Shown piece after piece: positions 44,124-52,524 of a DNA stretch of 64,000 nucleotides. Numbering within the stretch: the first letter of the stretch is position 1; each line of letters starts with the position of its first letter. The stretch is from Cetobacterium sp. NK01 (GTDB taxonomy: Bacteria; Fusobacteriota; Fusobacteriia; Fusobacteriales; Fusobacteriaceae): positions 1,240,001-1,304,000 of the forward strand of contig NZ_JANIBO010000001.1 in assembly GCF_024506395.1 (NCBI RefSeq), written 5' to 3'. The notes under the pieces were generated by a model that saw only the letters and a list, made by a program, of their open reading frames with translations, was not told the origin of the DNA and did not search any database. A program made the translations under genes and the position numbers.

Positions 44124-44606
44124 ATGGAAAGCTTAAGAAATAGAATAAATCAAATAATAATTTTATTTTCTTCATTAGTTTTAACGTTGCTAGTTTTAGC
44201 AGTTACTTGGCAAGTTATATCAAGATATGTATTAAATAATCCAAGTACATTTACAGATGAATTTTCAAGATTTAGTTTAATTTGGATAGGATTATTAGGA
44301 GCTACTTACGCTTTTGGAGTAAAAGCTCACCTATCAATAGATCTTCTTGTAAGTAAACTACCAAAGGAGAAGATAACAAAGTTACAGATGTTAATTTCAG
44401 TAATTGTTTTAATCTTCATACTGCTAGTTCAAGTAATTGGTGGAGGGCAACTTTCACTGAACACAATGGGACAGTTATCACCATCACTACAGATTCCTAT
44501 GGGAGTTGTCTACTCAATACTTCCTATATCAGGAATAATCAATTTATTATATATGTTAATAGACATAGTTGAATTAAAAGGTATGTTAAAGGAGGGAAAT
44601 AAATAA
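44124..44606 (+). CDS. TRAP transporter small subunit (DctQ)
   Basis: 160 residues with four membrane helices, containing the DctQ pattern VLAVTWQVISRYVLNNPSTFTDEFSRFSLIWIGLLGATYAFG. It bridges the large subunit in the symporter. Twelve bases after the binding protein, and its stop overlaps the DctM start by one base (TAATG). Confidence 0.92.
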   Translation: MESLRNRINQIIILFSSLVLTLLVLAVTWQVISRYVLNNPSTFTDEFSRFSLIWIGLLGATYAFGVKAHLSIDLLVSKLPKEKITKLQMLISVIVLIFILLVQVIGGGQLSLNTMGQLSPSLQIPMGVVYSILPISGIINLLYMLIDIVELKGMLKEGNK

Positions 44607-45904
44607 TGGCTCTAACGGTAAGCGTTTTATTTATAAGTTTTTTCATTCTATTAGCAATAGGAACACCTATATCTATTGGAATTGGACTGGCTTCTTTTTT
44701 AACAATACTTATTAATCTTCCTTTTGATGTGGCAGTTATAGCTTCAGCTCAAAAGATGATAACTGGAATGGACAGTTTCACACTACTGGCAATACCATTT
44801 TTCATCCTTTCAGGAAGTATAATGAACACAGGAGGAATAGCAATAAAGCTAGTTAACTTTGCAAAGTTACTTGGAGGAAGACTACCAGGATCACTTGCTC
44901 AGGTTAACGTTTTAGGAAATATGTTATTTGGATCAATATCTGGATCAGCAGTAGCGGCAGCAGCAGCTATTGGAGGAACATTAGATCCTCTACAGAAAAA
45001 AGAGGGATATGATCCAAAATTCTCAGCAGCAGTAAATATAGCGTCATCTCCAACAGGATTACTTATTCCACCAAGTGGATCTCTAATTGTTTTCTCACTA
45101 GTTAGTGGAGGAACATCAATAGGAGCTCTATTCGTAGCAGGATATGTACCTGGAATACTTATGGGACTTAGTGTTATGATAATAGCTTACTTTATAGCTA
45201 AAAAGAATAACTATCCAGTTGAAGGAAAAGTTTCATTTGGAGAAGCTACAAAAGTTATATTAGATGCAATTCCAAGTTTACTATTAATAGTTATAGTAAT
45301 TGGTGGAATAATAGCTGGAATATTCACTGCAACAGAGGCATCTGCAATATCAGTAGTTTATACACTGTTTCTATCAGTTGTAGTTTATAAAAGCTTAACT
45401 TTTGAACATATGCAAACAATTTTTAAAGATACTATAAAAATGACTGGAATAATAATGTTTCTAATAGGTGCATCAAGCATCATGTCTTGGGCAATGGCGT
45501 TTTCAACTATACCTCAATTCATAACAAACGCTATTTTAGGATTATCAGATAACAAAATAATAATCCTACTATTAATGAATGTTATTTTATTAATAACTGG
45601 AACATTTATGGATTTAACACCAGCAATCTTAATATTTACACCGATATTTTTACCAATTGCAACAAAATTAGGACTACACCCAGTACACTTTGGTATAATG
45701 TTAGTATCAAACCTATGTATTGGAATATGTACTCCACCAGTGGGAAGTGTTTTATTTATAGGGTGTGGAATAGCCAAGGTTAAAATTGAAGAGGTAATAA
45801 AAGAATTAATACCGTTCTTTATAGGTTTAATTATAACTCTTTTAATGATAACGTATATTCCGTGGATAAGTTTAGGATTACCAAAACTATTTAAGTTAAT
45901 ATAA
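44606..45904 (+). CDS. TRAP transporter large subunit (DctM)
   Basis: 432 residues, about twelve helices. PFFILSGSIMNTGGIA, GSISGSAVAAAAAIGG, GYDPKFSAAVNIASSPTGLLIPPSGSLIVFSLVSGG and the late PPVGSVLFIGCGIAK are DctM family blocks. It forms the sodium-coupled channel for the hexuronate presumed from context. Third gene of the complete PQM set; the GH31 gene follows after 58 bp. Confidence 0.93.
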   Translation: MALTVSVLFISFFILLAIGTPISIGIGLASFLTILINLPFDVAVIASAQKMITGMDSFTLLAIPFFILSGSIMNTGGIAIKLVNFAKLLGGRLPGSLAQVNVLGNMLFGSISGSAVAAAAAIGGTLDPLQKKEGYDPKFSAAVNIASSPTGLLIPPSGSLIVFSLVSGGTSIGALFVAGYVPGILMGLSVMIIAYFIAKKNNYPVEGKVSFGEATKVILDAIPSLLLIVIVIGGIIAGIFTATEASAISVVYTLFLSVVVYKSLTFEHMQTIFKDTIKMTGIIMFLIGASSIMSWAMAFSTIPQFITNAILGLSDNKIIILLLMNVILLITGTFMDLTPAILIFTPIFLPIATKLGLHPVHFGIMLVSNLCIGICTPPVGSVLFIGCGIAKVKIEEVIKELIPFFIGLIITLLMITYIPWISLGLPKLFKLI

Positions 45905-45928
45905 AAAGATTGTATAAATAAGGAGGGT

Positions 45929-45951
45929 GAGGGTAAAGTAAATTTACCCTC
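45929..45951 (+). promoter_or_regulatory. Hairpin between ribosome site and start of the GH31 gene
   Basis: 9-bp perfect stem GAGGGTAAA/TTTACCCTC, loop GTAAA, directly after AGGAGG (45921-45926) and 11 bases before the ATG. Without folding, the ribosome site is 36 bases from the start; with the stem closed, about 13. No T-tract follows, so it is not a terminator. Confidence 0.5.
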
Positions 45952-45962
45952 ATAAGTATATT

Positions 45963-48314
45963 ATGGGAATAAAATTAAATTATCTATTTGAAAAAATAGA
46001 CAATAGAGAAAATATAGTAACATTTGCTTCAAAAGAGTTAAACTTAGAAGTGAAACTTTCAATTTTAGAAAAAGATATCTTTAAAGTAACATTTTTAAAA
46101 GAGGGTAAATTAAAGCTTGGAAAAACTTGGACTGTAACACCTGGAATGGAGGACTTTCCAATAGAGGGAAGAGATAGATTTGATCACTCTGTATTCCAAC
46201 TACCTCAATTTGAAATTGTAGAAGCTGAAGGAACAGTAACTATTTCAACTGAGCTTTTAAAAGTTATTGTAGACCTTAATGGTATGAAGATGACTTGGTT
46301 TGGAAAATCAGAAAATGAGTGGGTAAAGATAGCTCAAGATAGAAAAACTCAAGCTTATAACTTTGGATATTGGGATGAAAACATATACCACTACTTAGAG
46401 AGAGATTTAAAGGAGCAATACTTTGGATTTGGAGAGAAAAGTGGAAAATTAAATAAACACTTTAGAAGAATGAGAATGAAAAACCTAGATCCAATGGGTT
46501 ATGATGCTGAGTATAGTGATCCATTATACAAGCATATACCATTTTATATAACTAGAAATCCAAAGACTAAATACTCATTTGGATTATTCTATGATAACTT
46601 CTCAACAGTTACTTTTGAGATGGGAACAGAGCTAGATAACTACCACGGATTATACAGATATTTTGAAGCTAAAGATGGGGATTTAGACTATTATGTTATC
46701 GCTGGACCACAAGTAAAAGATGTAACAGAGAGATTCTCTTGGTTAACTGGAAAAACTATATTCTCACCTAAGTGGAGTATTGGTTATTCAGGATCAACTA
46801 TGACTTACACAGATTTACCAGAGTCACAAAAACTTTTAAATAACTTCTTAGATGATTGTAAAAAGCATGAGATTCCATGTGATTCATTCCAACTATCTTC
46901 AGGATATACTTCTATTGGAGACAAGAGATATGTATTTAACTGGAATAATGAGAAGTTCCCAGATGTAAAAGAGTTCACAAATAACTACCACGCAAATGGA
47001 GTTAGACTTTGTGCAAACATAAAACCAGCATTTTTACATGACCATCCAAAATTTGCTGAAATGAAAGAGAAAGGACTATTTGTAAAAGAGAGAAATAGTG
47101 ATGAGCCTGAGTTAGTTCAATTCTGGGATGACAATGGAGCTTACATAGACTTTACAAATAAAGATGCTGTTAACTGGTGGAAAGAGAATGTAAAAGAGAA
47201 GCTTTTAGAATTAGGAATAGATTCAACTTGGAACGATAATAATGAGTATGAGATTTGGGATCCAAAAGCTAGATGTAATGGATTTGGAGAGGGGTTAGAC
47301 ATAGAGTTAATAAGACCTATTCAAACTTTACTTATGATGAAATCATCTTTTGAAGCTCAAAAAGAGTTTGATGGTAACATGAGACCTTACCTAATCTCAA
47401 GAGCAGGATGTCCAGGGATGCAAAAGTATGTTCAAACATGGTCTGGAGATAACAGAACAGAGTGGAAAACATTGAGATATAATAATTACATGGCAATAAG
47501 TTTAGCACTTTCAGGAGTTTATAACTTAGGACATGACGTTGGAGGATTCTCAGGTCCAGCACCAACACCTGAGCTATTTGTAAGATGGGTACAAAATGGA
47601 ATTTTCTATCCAAGATTTACAATTCACTCATGGAACGATGATAAGTCAGTTAATGTACCATGGATGTATCCAGAAGTTTTAGCTGAGATAAAAAAGGCTA
47701 TGGACTTTAGAAGAAAGATAACTCCTTACATATATAACTTACTATATAGAGCTCACACAGAGGGAACTCCAATAATGAAGCCAACTTTCTATAACTACGA
47801 AAACGACAGAAATACATTTAATGAAAATGATGAGTTCTTATTAGGTGACGATATGTTAGTAGCAACAGTGGTTACAGAGGGAGAAAAAGTAAGAAAAGTG
47901 TACTTACCAGAAGGAAACTCATGGTATGATTACAACACTAACAAGCTTTATAAAGGTGGACAAACTATAGAGGTTGAAGTGGAGTTAGGTACATTCCCAC
48001 TATTTATAAGAGAGGGAGCAATTATACCTATAAATGATACTGATGACTATAGCTTTGAAACAAAGGATCAAGATAAGAGAGCCTTTATCATCTATGCAAA
48101 TGAAACTACTGGAGTATCAGAATTCACATCTTTTGAAGATGATGGATTAACTCAAAGTTACAAGACAGGAAACTGTGCAAAAGTAACAGTTAGAGTAGAA
48201 ACACAAGAAGATACTGTAAAAATAAACATTGAAAAAGATGGAGATCAAGCATTTATTCAAGATAACTATGAGATCTATGTAGTAGATTCTAAAAATAGAA
48301 AAATAATAAAATAA
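45963..48314 (+). CDS. GH31 family glycoside hydrolase (alpha-glucosidase/xylosidase-like)
   Basis: 783 residues. N-terminal beta domain, then the (beta/alpha)8 barrel. Nucleophile Asp425 in STWNDNNEYEIWD, acid/base Asp496 in TWSGDNRTEWKTLRYN; LGHDVGGFSG and FYPRFTIHSW follow, then beta C-domains. No signal peptide, so it works in the cytoplasm on an imported oligosaccharide. GH31 enzymes cleave alpha-glucosides or alpha-xylosides. At the end of a glucuronate operon it may release a hexuronate from an alpha-linked disaccharide brought in by the TRAP system. Start choice: only ATG near the family start, but its ribosome site is displaced by a hairpin. Confidence 0.88.
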   Translation: MGIKLNYLFEKIDNRENIVTFASKELNLEVKLSILEKDIFKVTFLKEGKLKLGKTWTVTPGMEDFPIEGRDRFDHSVFQLPQFEIVEAEGTVTISTELLKVIVDLNGMKMTWFGKSENEWVKIAQDRKTQAYNFGYWDENIYHYLERDLKEQYFGFGEKSGKLNKHFRRMRMKNLDPMGYDAEYSDPLYKHIPFYITRNPKTKYSFGLFYDNFSTVTFEMGTELDNYHGLYRYFEAKDGDLDYYVIAGPQVKDVTERFSWLTGKTIFSPKWSIGYSGSTMTYTDLPESQKLLNNFLDDCKKHEIPCDSFQLSSGYTSIGDKRYVFNWNNEKFPDVKEFTNNYHANGVRLCANIKPAFLHDHPKFAEMKEKGLFVKERNSDEPELVQFWDDNGAYIDFTNKDAVNWWKENVKEKLLELGIDSTWNDNNEYEIWDPKARCNGFGEGLDIELIRPIQTLLMMKSSFEAQKEFDGNMRPYLISRAGCPGMQKYVQTWSGDNRTEWKTLRYNNYMAISLALSGVYNLGHDVGGFSGPAPTPELFVRWVQNGIFYPRFTIHSWNDDKSVNVPWMYPEVLAEIKKAMDFRRKITPYIYNLLYRAHTEGTPIMKPTFYNYENDRNTFNENDEFLLGDDMLVATVVTEGEKVRKVYLPEGNSWYDYNTNKLYKGGQTIEVEVELGTFPLFIREGAIIPINDTDDYSFETKDQDKRAFIIYANETTGVSEFTSFEDDGLTQSYKTGNCAKVTVRVETQEDTVKINIEKDGDQAFIQDNYEIYVVDSKNRKIIK

Positions 48315-48320
48315 AAATAA

Positions 48321-48345
48321 GGGTAGTATCTTTAAGATACTACCC
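48321..48345. terminator. Bidirectional terminator after GH31 and aldolase genes
   Basis: 11-bp stem GGGTAGTATCT with TTA loop; CTTTTTATTTT on the + side and an AT-rich U-tract on the minus side. It separates the convergent uronate and DHAP-shunt operons. Confidence 0.88.
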
Positions 48346-48354
48346 CTTTTTATT

Positions 48355-49020
48355 TTAAATTTCTTCGTGTTCCTCAACTCTTTTTCCATAGGTTTTAAAT
48401 CGTTCCATCATAGAAGTCATCTCTTCAACAGATAGTGAAACAGGTTCTCCCATAGATTTAGCTCTACAGAAAAGCTCAGAGCAAAACTCAACATCTAAAG
48501 CCACAGAGAAAGCCTCTTTTAAAGTTTTTCCCCCTGTTATTAATCCATGATTTGCAAGTAGCGCAGCATTTCTATCCTTCATAGCTTCAAAGGCATTTTT
48601 AGCTAGTCTCACAGTTCCATAAGTTGCATACTCAGCACATCTAACATCTATACCAGCAGTTGCTAGGATGTAGTGAATAGGAGGAAGATTTATATTAAGA
48701 CATGAGATTGTTGTAGAAAAAGTACTGTGAGTGTGAACAACAGCATCAATATCATCTCTATATTTATAGAAAATTCTATGCATATCACATTCACTTGAAG
48801 GAACTCTATGTCCATCTACAATTTTTCCAGTAGCCACATCAATAATAACAATATCCTCTGGTGTTATATCAAAATAACCAATACCACTAGGAGTAATAGC
48901 CATTAAATTTTTCTCTCTATTAAAGATACTTAAGTTTCCTCCAGTACCCTTAGTTAGATTTTCTGTAATCATTTTTTTACCGTAAACAATAAGTTCTTCT
49001 CTCTCTTTTTCTAAAAGCAT
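48355..49020 (-). CDS. Class II aldolase (FucA/AraD family), probable 5-methylthioribulose/5-deoxyribulose-1-phosphate aldolase
   Basis: 221 residues. GTGGNLSIFNRE, PSSECDMH, zinc ligands in VVHTHSTFSTT, and NHGLITGGKTLKEAF are FucA-type motifs. In an operon with mtnA and mtnK the fitting role is Ald2 of the DHAP shunt. It would split 5-methylthioribulose-1-phosphate or 5-deoxyribulose-1-phosphate into DHAP plus (methylthio)acetaldehyde or acetaldehyde. L-fuculose-phosphate aldolase activity is the alternative, but no fucose genes are present. AAGGAG before ATG. Confidence 0.85.
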   Translation of the reverse strand: MLLEKEREELIVYGKKMITENLTKGTGGNLSIFNREKNLMAITPSGIGYFDITPEDIVIIDVATGKIVDGHRVPSSECDMHRIFYKYRDDIDAVVHTHSTFSTTISCLNINLPPIHYILATAGIDVRCAEYATYGTVRLAKNAFEAMKDRNAALLANHGLITGGKTLKEAFSVALDVEFCSELFCRAKSMGEPVSLSVEEMTSMMERFKTYGKRVEEHEEI

Positions 49021-49034
49021 AGTTTTTTTCTCCT

Positions 49035-50213
49035 TTAAAAAAGTTCTCTATAGTCTTTTCCACATTTGAATTTTTCTTGGTTAAATAGTATTTGTAAAGC
49101 TAAAGTGATGTTTTTCATTTGAGCTTTCTTTTGTATATCTTTATCGTTGTAATCATCCATCTCTTTAACGTGAGATGAACCAGTTGTTCTTCTTATCATT
49201 TCACAAGCACAATACCCTGCAGTATCTTTTAAAACGTTGTTTAAATACCAGAACTTAAACTCCTCATTAGTTTTAGCAAAGTGTTCAGTTGCGTATGTAT
49301 CCCAAACTTCAATGAACTCCTTTTTAAAGTTATCTATAAAGCTTTCAATTTGATTTAAAACATAGTTTTTATACTGTATATTTCCAAGAGCTTTATGGTA
49401 ACAAGCATTCATAAAAAGGTTAGCTAAAAACATACCAACATCAAATCCCATAGGACCGTAGAATGAAAACTCAGTGTCAATGAATTTTAAGCTGTTATCC
49501 TTGGCAAATATACTACCTATATGAGCATCTCCGTGAAGAAGAGCTTGAGCGTTACACATAAAGTTATGTTTTAGCTTTGCCACTTCAAAAGCTACTTTTT
49601 TATCATTGAAAACATTTTCTTTAACGAAATCTAGAAGATGATCATCAATTTTATTTCTAGAAGCTAAAAATGCTGAGTTAGTTAAAACTAGATGCTCTGT
49701 TAAATCACAAAGATCTTTATTGATAAACTTTAGTACCTCATCTTTTTTTGTTTTGCTATCTAGAACAATATCACTAGTTCTAAGAAGTGTATTAGCAAAG
49801 AAGCTAGCTGCATCTTTTCCTAAATTTGGAAATATAACACCATTTATCATAGCAGTTCTAAGAATCTCATGACCTGTTAAATCCTCCATAGCTATAATAT
49901 ATTTAGAGGGATCATAGTTATAGACAATAGGAACCATGTTAGGAGATAGTTTTCCTTGAGTCATAAGGCCCATAGCTTCAATCTCTCCTCTTTTAGCATC
50001 TAACTTCATCTCCACAGAGGTTCTAGCATATGGAAGAGATTGCTTTAAAATTAGAGACTTTCCAGAGGTAGAATCTACAATTCTAAAGACATTATTTAGA
50101 TTACCATCTCCAATCTCTTTACAAGTTAAACAATTTTTATCATTAAAAAAATTTAAAGTTTCAACTGAATATATAAGTGCAGAATCCTCATTTAAAATCT
50201 CATAAGCAGCCAT
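49035..50213 (-). CDS. mtnK: S-methyl-5-thioribose kinase (MtnK)
   Basis: 392 residues, APH/choline-kinase fold. CKEIGDGNLNNVFRIV (ATP loop), SLILKQSLPYART, LLHGDAHIGSIF (catalytic loop) and FIDTEFSFYGPMGFDVG (metal DFG-like) are MtnK signatures. It phosphorylates 5-methylthioribose, and in related systems 5-deoxyribose, at C1. It is placed between mtnA and the aldolase with short spacers. No mtnN-type nucleosidase is in the window; it may be elsewhere. Confidence 0.92.
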   Translation of the reverse strand: MAAYEILNEDSALIYSVETLNFFNDKNCLTCKEIGDGNLNNVFRIVDSTSGKSLILKQSLPYARTSVEMKLDAKRGEIEAMGLMTQGKLSPNMVPIVYNYDPSKYIIAMEDLTGHEILRTAMINGVIFPNLGKDAASFFANTLLRTSDIVLDSKTKKDEVLKFINKDLCDLTEHLVLTNSAFLASRNKIDDHLLDFVKENVFNDKKVAFEVAKLKHNFMCNAQALLHGDAHIGSIFAKDNSLKFIDTEFSFYGPMGFDVGMFLANLFMNACYHKALGNIQYKNYVLNQIESFIDNFKKEFIEVWDTYATEHFAKTNEEFKFWYLNNVLKDTAGYCACEMIRRTTGSSHVKEMDDYNDKDIQKKAQMKNITLALQILFNQEKFKCGKDYRELF

Positions 50214-50217
50214 ATTA

Positions 50218-51276
50218 CTATTCCTCCCCTTTCATTTTAGCTAAGCTCTCTTTGTAGTTAGGTCTAGCAATTCCCTTTTCACAGATAATAGCTGTGATTA
50301 ACTCGTTAGGAGTAACATCAAAACAAGGGTTATAAACCTTTATACCATAAGGAGCAGTTCTTTTTCCAAATCCCTCAGTGATCTCCTCGTCAGGTCTAAG
50401 CTCAATAGGTACATCGCTACCTTTTTCCATACTGAAATCCACACTGGCAAAAGTTGAAGCTACATAGAAAGGGATGTTGTGATATTTAGCTAAAACAGCC
50501 ACATTGTAAGTTCCTATTTTATTAATTGTATCTCCATTTGCAGCGATTCTATCACTAGATACAACAACAGCATCTATAAGTCCTTGCTGCATACAGTAAG
50601 CAGCCATATTATCACAGATTAAAGTTACATCTACTCCAGCTTTTTGAAGCTCATGAGCAGTTAATCTAGAACCTTGTAAAAGAGGTCTAGTTTCATCTAC
50701 AAAAGCTTTGATATTCATTCCTCTCTCTTTAGCAAGGTAAAATGGAGCTAATGCAGAACCTCTTATAACAGTTGCATAACTTCCAGCGTTACAGTGAGTT
50801 AAAACAGTCATTCCATCCTTTAAAAGAGAGAGAGCATACTCACCAACTTTAGCGCAATCATCTATATTTTCCTGTCTTATCTCATGACATCTATTTAAAA
50901 TAGCTGCTTTTATCTCAGGCACAGAAAGATGAGCATTTTTTAAAGCACACTTTCTGATTTTATCAACCATTACAAATAACTTAACAGCAGTGGGTCTAGC
51001 TGTATCCATATAGTCACAAACTTCAAGAACTTTATCTACAAATTTTTTAGGGTCTGTTTCCTCTGATTTCCAAACTCCTAAGTAAACACCGTAAGCTCCA
51101 CCAATACTTAAAGCACCAGCTCCTCTAATTGTTAGAGTTTTTATATAGTGATGCATCTGTTTCTCATCTGTCACTGTTAAAAAAACAGTCTCTGTAGGAA
51201 GTTTAGTTTGATCTAAAATAATAGCTCCGTCCTCGCTCCACTCTATAGAATAGATAAAATCTTTTTCAGTTTTCAT
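50218..51276 (-). CDS. mtnA: S-methyl-5-thioribose-1-phosphate isomerase (MtnA)
   Basis: 352 residues, eIF2B-like fold. IRGAGALSIGGAYGVYLG, catalytic Cys162 in THCNAGSYATVIRGSALAP (normally CNTG, here CNAG) and Asp242 in SSDRIAANGDTINKIGTY; both key residues are kept. It isomerises methylthioribose- or deoxyribose-1-phosphate to the ribulose form. Overlaps the alcohol dehydrogenase stop as ATGA, with GGGAGG inside that gene's last codons. Confidence 0.93.
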   Translation of the reverse strand: MKTEKDFIYSIEWSEDGAIILDQTKLPTETVFLTVTDEKQMHHYIKTLTIRGAGALSIGGAYGVYLGVWKSEETDPKKFVDKVLEVCDYMDTARPTAVKLFVMVDKIRKCALKNAHLSVPEIKAAILNRCHEIRQENIDDCAKVGEYALSLLKDGMTVLTHCNAGSYATVIRGSALAPFYLAKERGMNIKAFVDETRPLLQGSRLTAHELQKAGVDVTLICDNMAAYCMQQGLIDAVVVSSDRIAANGDTINKIGTYNVAVLAKYHNIPFYVASTFASVDFSMEKGSDVPIELRPDEEITEGFGKRTAPYGIKVYNPCFDVTPNELITAIICEKGIARPNYKESLAKMKGEE

Positions 51277-52418
51277 ATGTTTCCTCCCATTGCAATCTCT
51301 AGTATATTTGTAATATCTTTGGCATTTAATTTAACATAATTTCCCATAGTCCCTCTATTTCCTAAAGCTTTTTTAGCCATGAAATCAAAGCTTTCATTAG
51401 GTATGTTTAGCTCTTTTAATGTAGTTACTAAACCAAAGGACTTAAAGAAGTTTTCTAAAGCTTCAATTCCATTTTCACAGTGGAATACATTTTTTGAGAA
51501 GCTCTGGATTTTTTTAGGATTTATATCTTTAACATATTTTAACCAAGCTGGGAAAATAACAGCCATTCCAGCTCCGTGATTTAAGTCGTAAATAGCACTG
51601 ATCTCATGTTCAATTCTATGTGATGACCAATCAGCAACTCTTCCACAAGCAATCATACCATTGTGAGCAACAGTGGCTGTCCACATGATCTGTGCACAAG
51701 TGTTGTAATCCTTTGGATTTTCCAAATACTTAGGTCCAAGATCTACAATAGTTCTCATAGCTCCTTCTAAAAGAGAATCACTTAATTCAACATTTTCAGT
51801 GGGAGAGAAGTATCTTTCCATAAGGTGAGATAAAATATCTACAATTCCACAGCACATAAGTTTTGTTGGAATAGAGTAGCAAACTTGAGGATCAAGTATT
51901 GCAAACTCAGGAATATTAAATTCAGTGTCGCAAACTGCTTTAGTTAAATCCTCCTCCCTTGTAATGATGCTACTTTCAGACATCTCTGATCCAGCCCCAG
52001 GAATTGTTAGAATAACTCCAACTTTTAAAGAGGTAGTAGGCTCATCTTTTCCAGTAAAAAAGTTCCAAACATCCCCAATATATGGAGTTCCAAGAGCGAT
52101 AGCCTTAGATGAATCAATAACGCTACCTCCACCAACAGCTAGTATAAAATCAATATCGTTATCTATACATATATCGATACCTTTTTCCACAAGAGATAGT
52201 CTTGGATTTGGTACCACTCCTGATAGTTCAATAAAATCAATATCATTTTCTTTTAAAGAGTTAACTACAGTGTCGTATATACCTAGTTTTTTAATTAACT
52301 CTCCCTCATAATGTAGTAATATTTTTGAAGAATGAGGTTTTATATATTTACCAACATCTTTAAAACTATCTTTCCCAAAAATTATTCTAGTGGAACTTTT
52401 AAAATTAAAACTCTCCAT
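51273..52418 (-). CDS. Iron-containing alcohol dehydrogenase of the DHAP-shunt operon
   Basis: 381 residues. NAD site AVGGGSVIDSSKAIALG; metal histidines in HRIEHEISAIYDLNHGAGMAVIFPAWLKY. Family III iron-type dehydrogenase, close in style to butanol dehydrogenases (BdhA/YugJ). First gene of the operon, coupled to mtnA by ATGA. Its aldehyde substrate is probably the product of the aldolase: acetaldehyde from 5-deoxyribose or methylthioacetaldehyde from methylthioribose. It would reduce it to ethanol or 2-(methylthio)ethanol while regenerating NAD+. Confidence 0.85.
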   Translation of the reverse strand: MESFNFKSSTRIIFGKDSFKDVGKYIKPHSSKILLHYEGELIKKLGIYDTVVNSLKENDIDFIELSGVVPNPRLSLVEKGIDICIDNDIDFILAVGGGSVIDSSKAIALGTPYIGDVWNFFTGKDEPTTSLKVGVILTIPGAGSEMSESSIITREEDLTKAVCDTEFNIPEFAILDPQVCYSIPTKLMCCGIVDILSHLMERYFSPTENVELSDSLLEGAMRTIVDLGPKYLENPKDYNTCAQIMWTATVAHNGMIACGRVADWSSHRIEHEISAIYDLNHGAGMAVIFPAWLKYVKDINPKKIQSFSKNVFHCENGIEALENFFKSFGLVTTLKELNIPNESFDFMAKKALGNRGTMGNYVKLNAKDITNILEIAMGGNI

Positions 52419-52430
52419 CTATGCCTCCCC

Positions 52431-52482
52431 TTGAAATATGTTATAATATAATATATATAATTCTAAAACTGAAAAAAATCAA
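52431..52482. promoter_or_regulatory. Overlapping divergent promoters of the DHAP-shunt operon and mocR
   Basis: Plus strand: TTGAAA (52431-52436), 17-bp spacer, TATATA (52454-52459). Minus strand: TTGATT (52477-52482), 17-bp spacer, the same TATATA. The two transcription units share one -10 region, so their expression may be mutually exclusive or jointly controlled by MocR. Confidence 0.5.
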
Positions 52483-52496
52483 GTAAAGGGGGCATT

Positions 52497-52514
52497 AAGT
52501 GTTTTACAACACTT
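52497..52514. promoter_or_regulatory. Palindrome AAGTGTT TTAC AACACTT in the mocR leader
   Basis: 7-bp perfect arms, 4-base centre. A second copy with 8-bp arms and the same spacing lies at the end of mocR, before nhaC. Candidate MocR operator. It also contains a tiny ORF (GTG at 52499, five codons) with AAAGGGGG six bases before it; the mocR ATG follows nine bases after that ORF's stop. Confidence 0.5.
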
Positions 52515-52524
52515 AGACAAAATT

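Noticed and set aside
48355-52418. Classical methionine salvage (MtnBCDE type)
   Set aside because: mtnA and mtnK are followed by an aldolase gene of FucA type and there are no mtnC/D/E or mtnW/X genes, so the DHAP shunt fits better.
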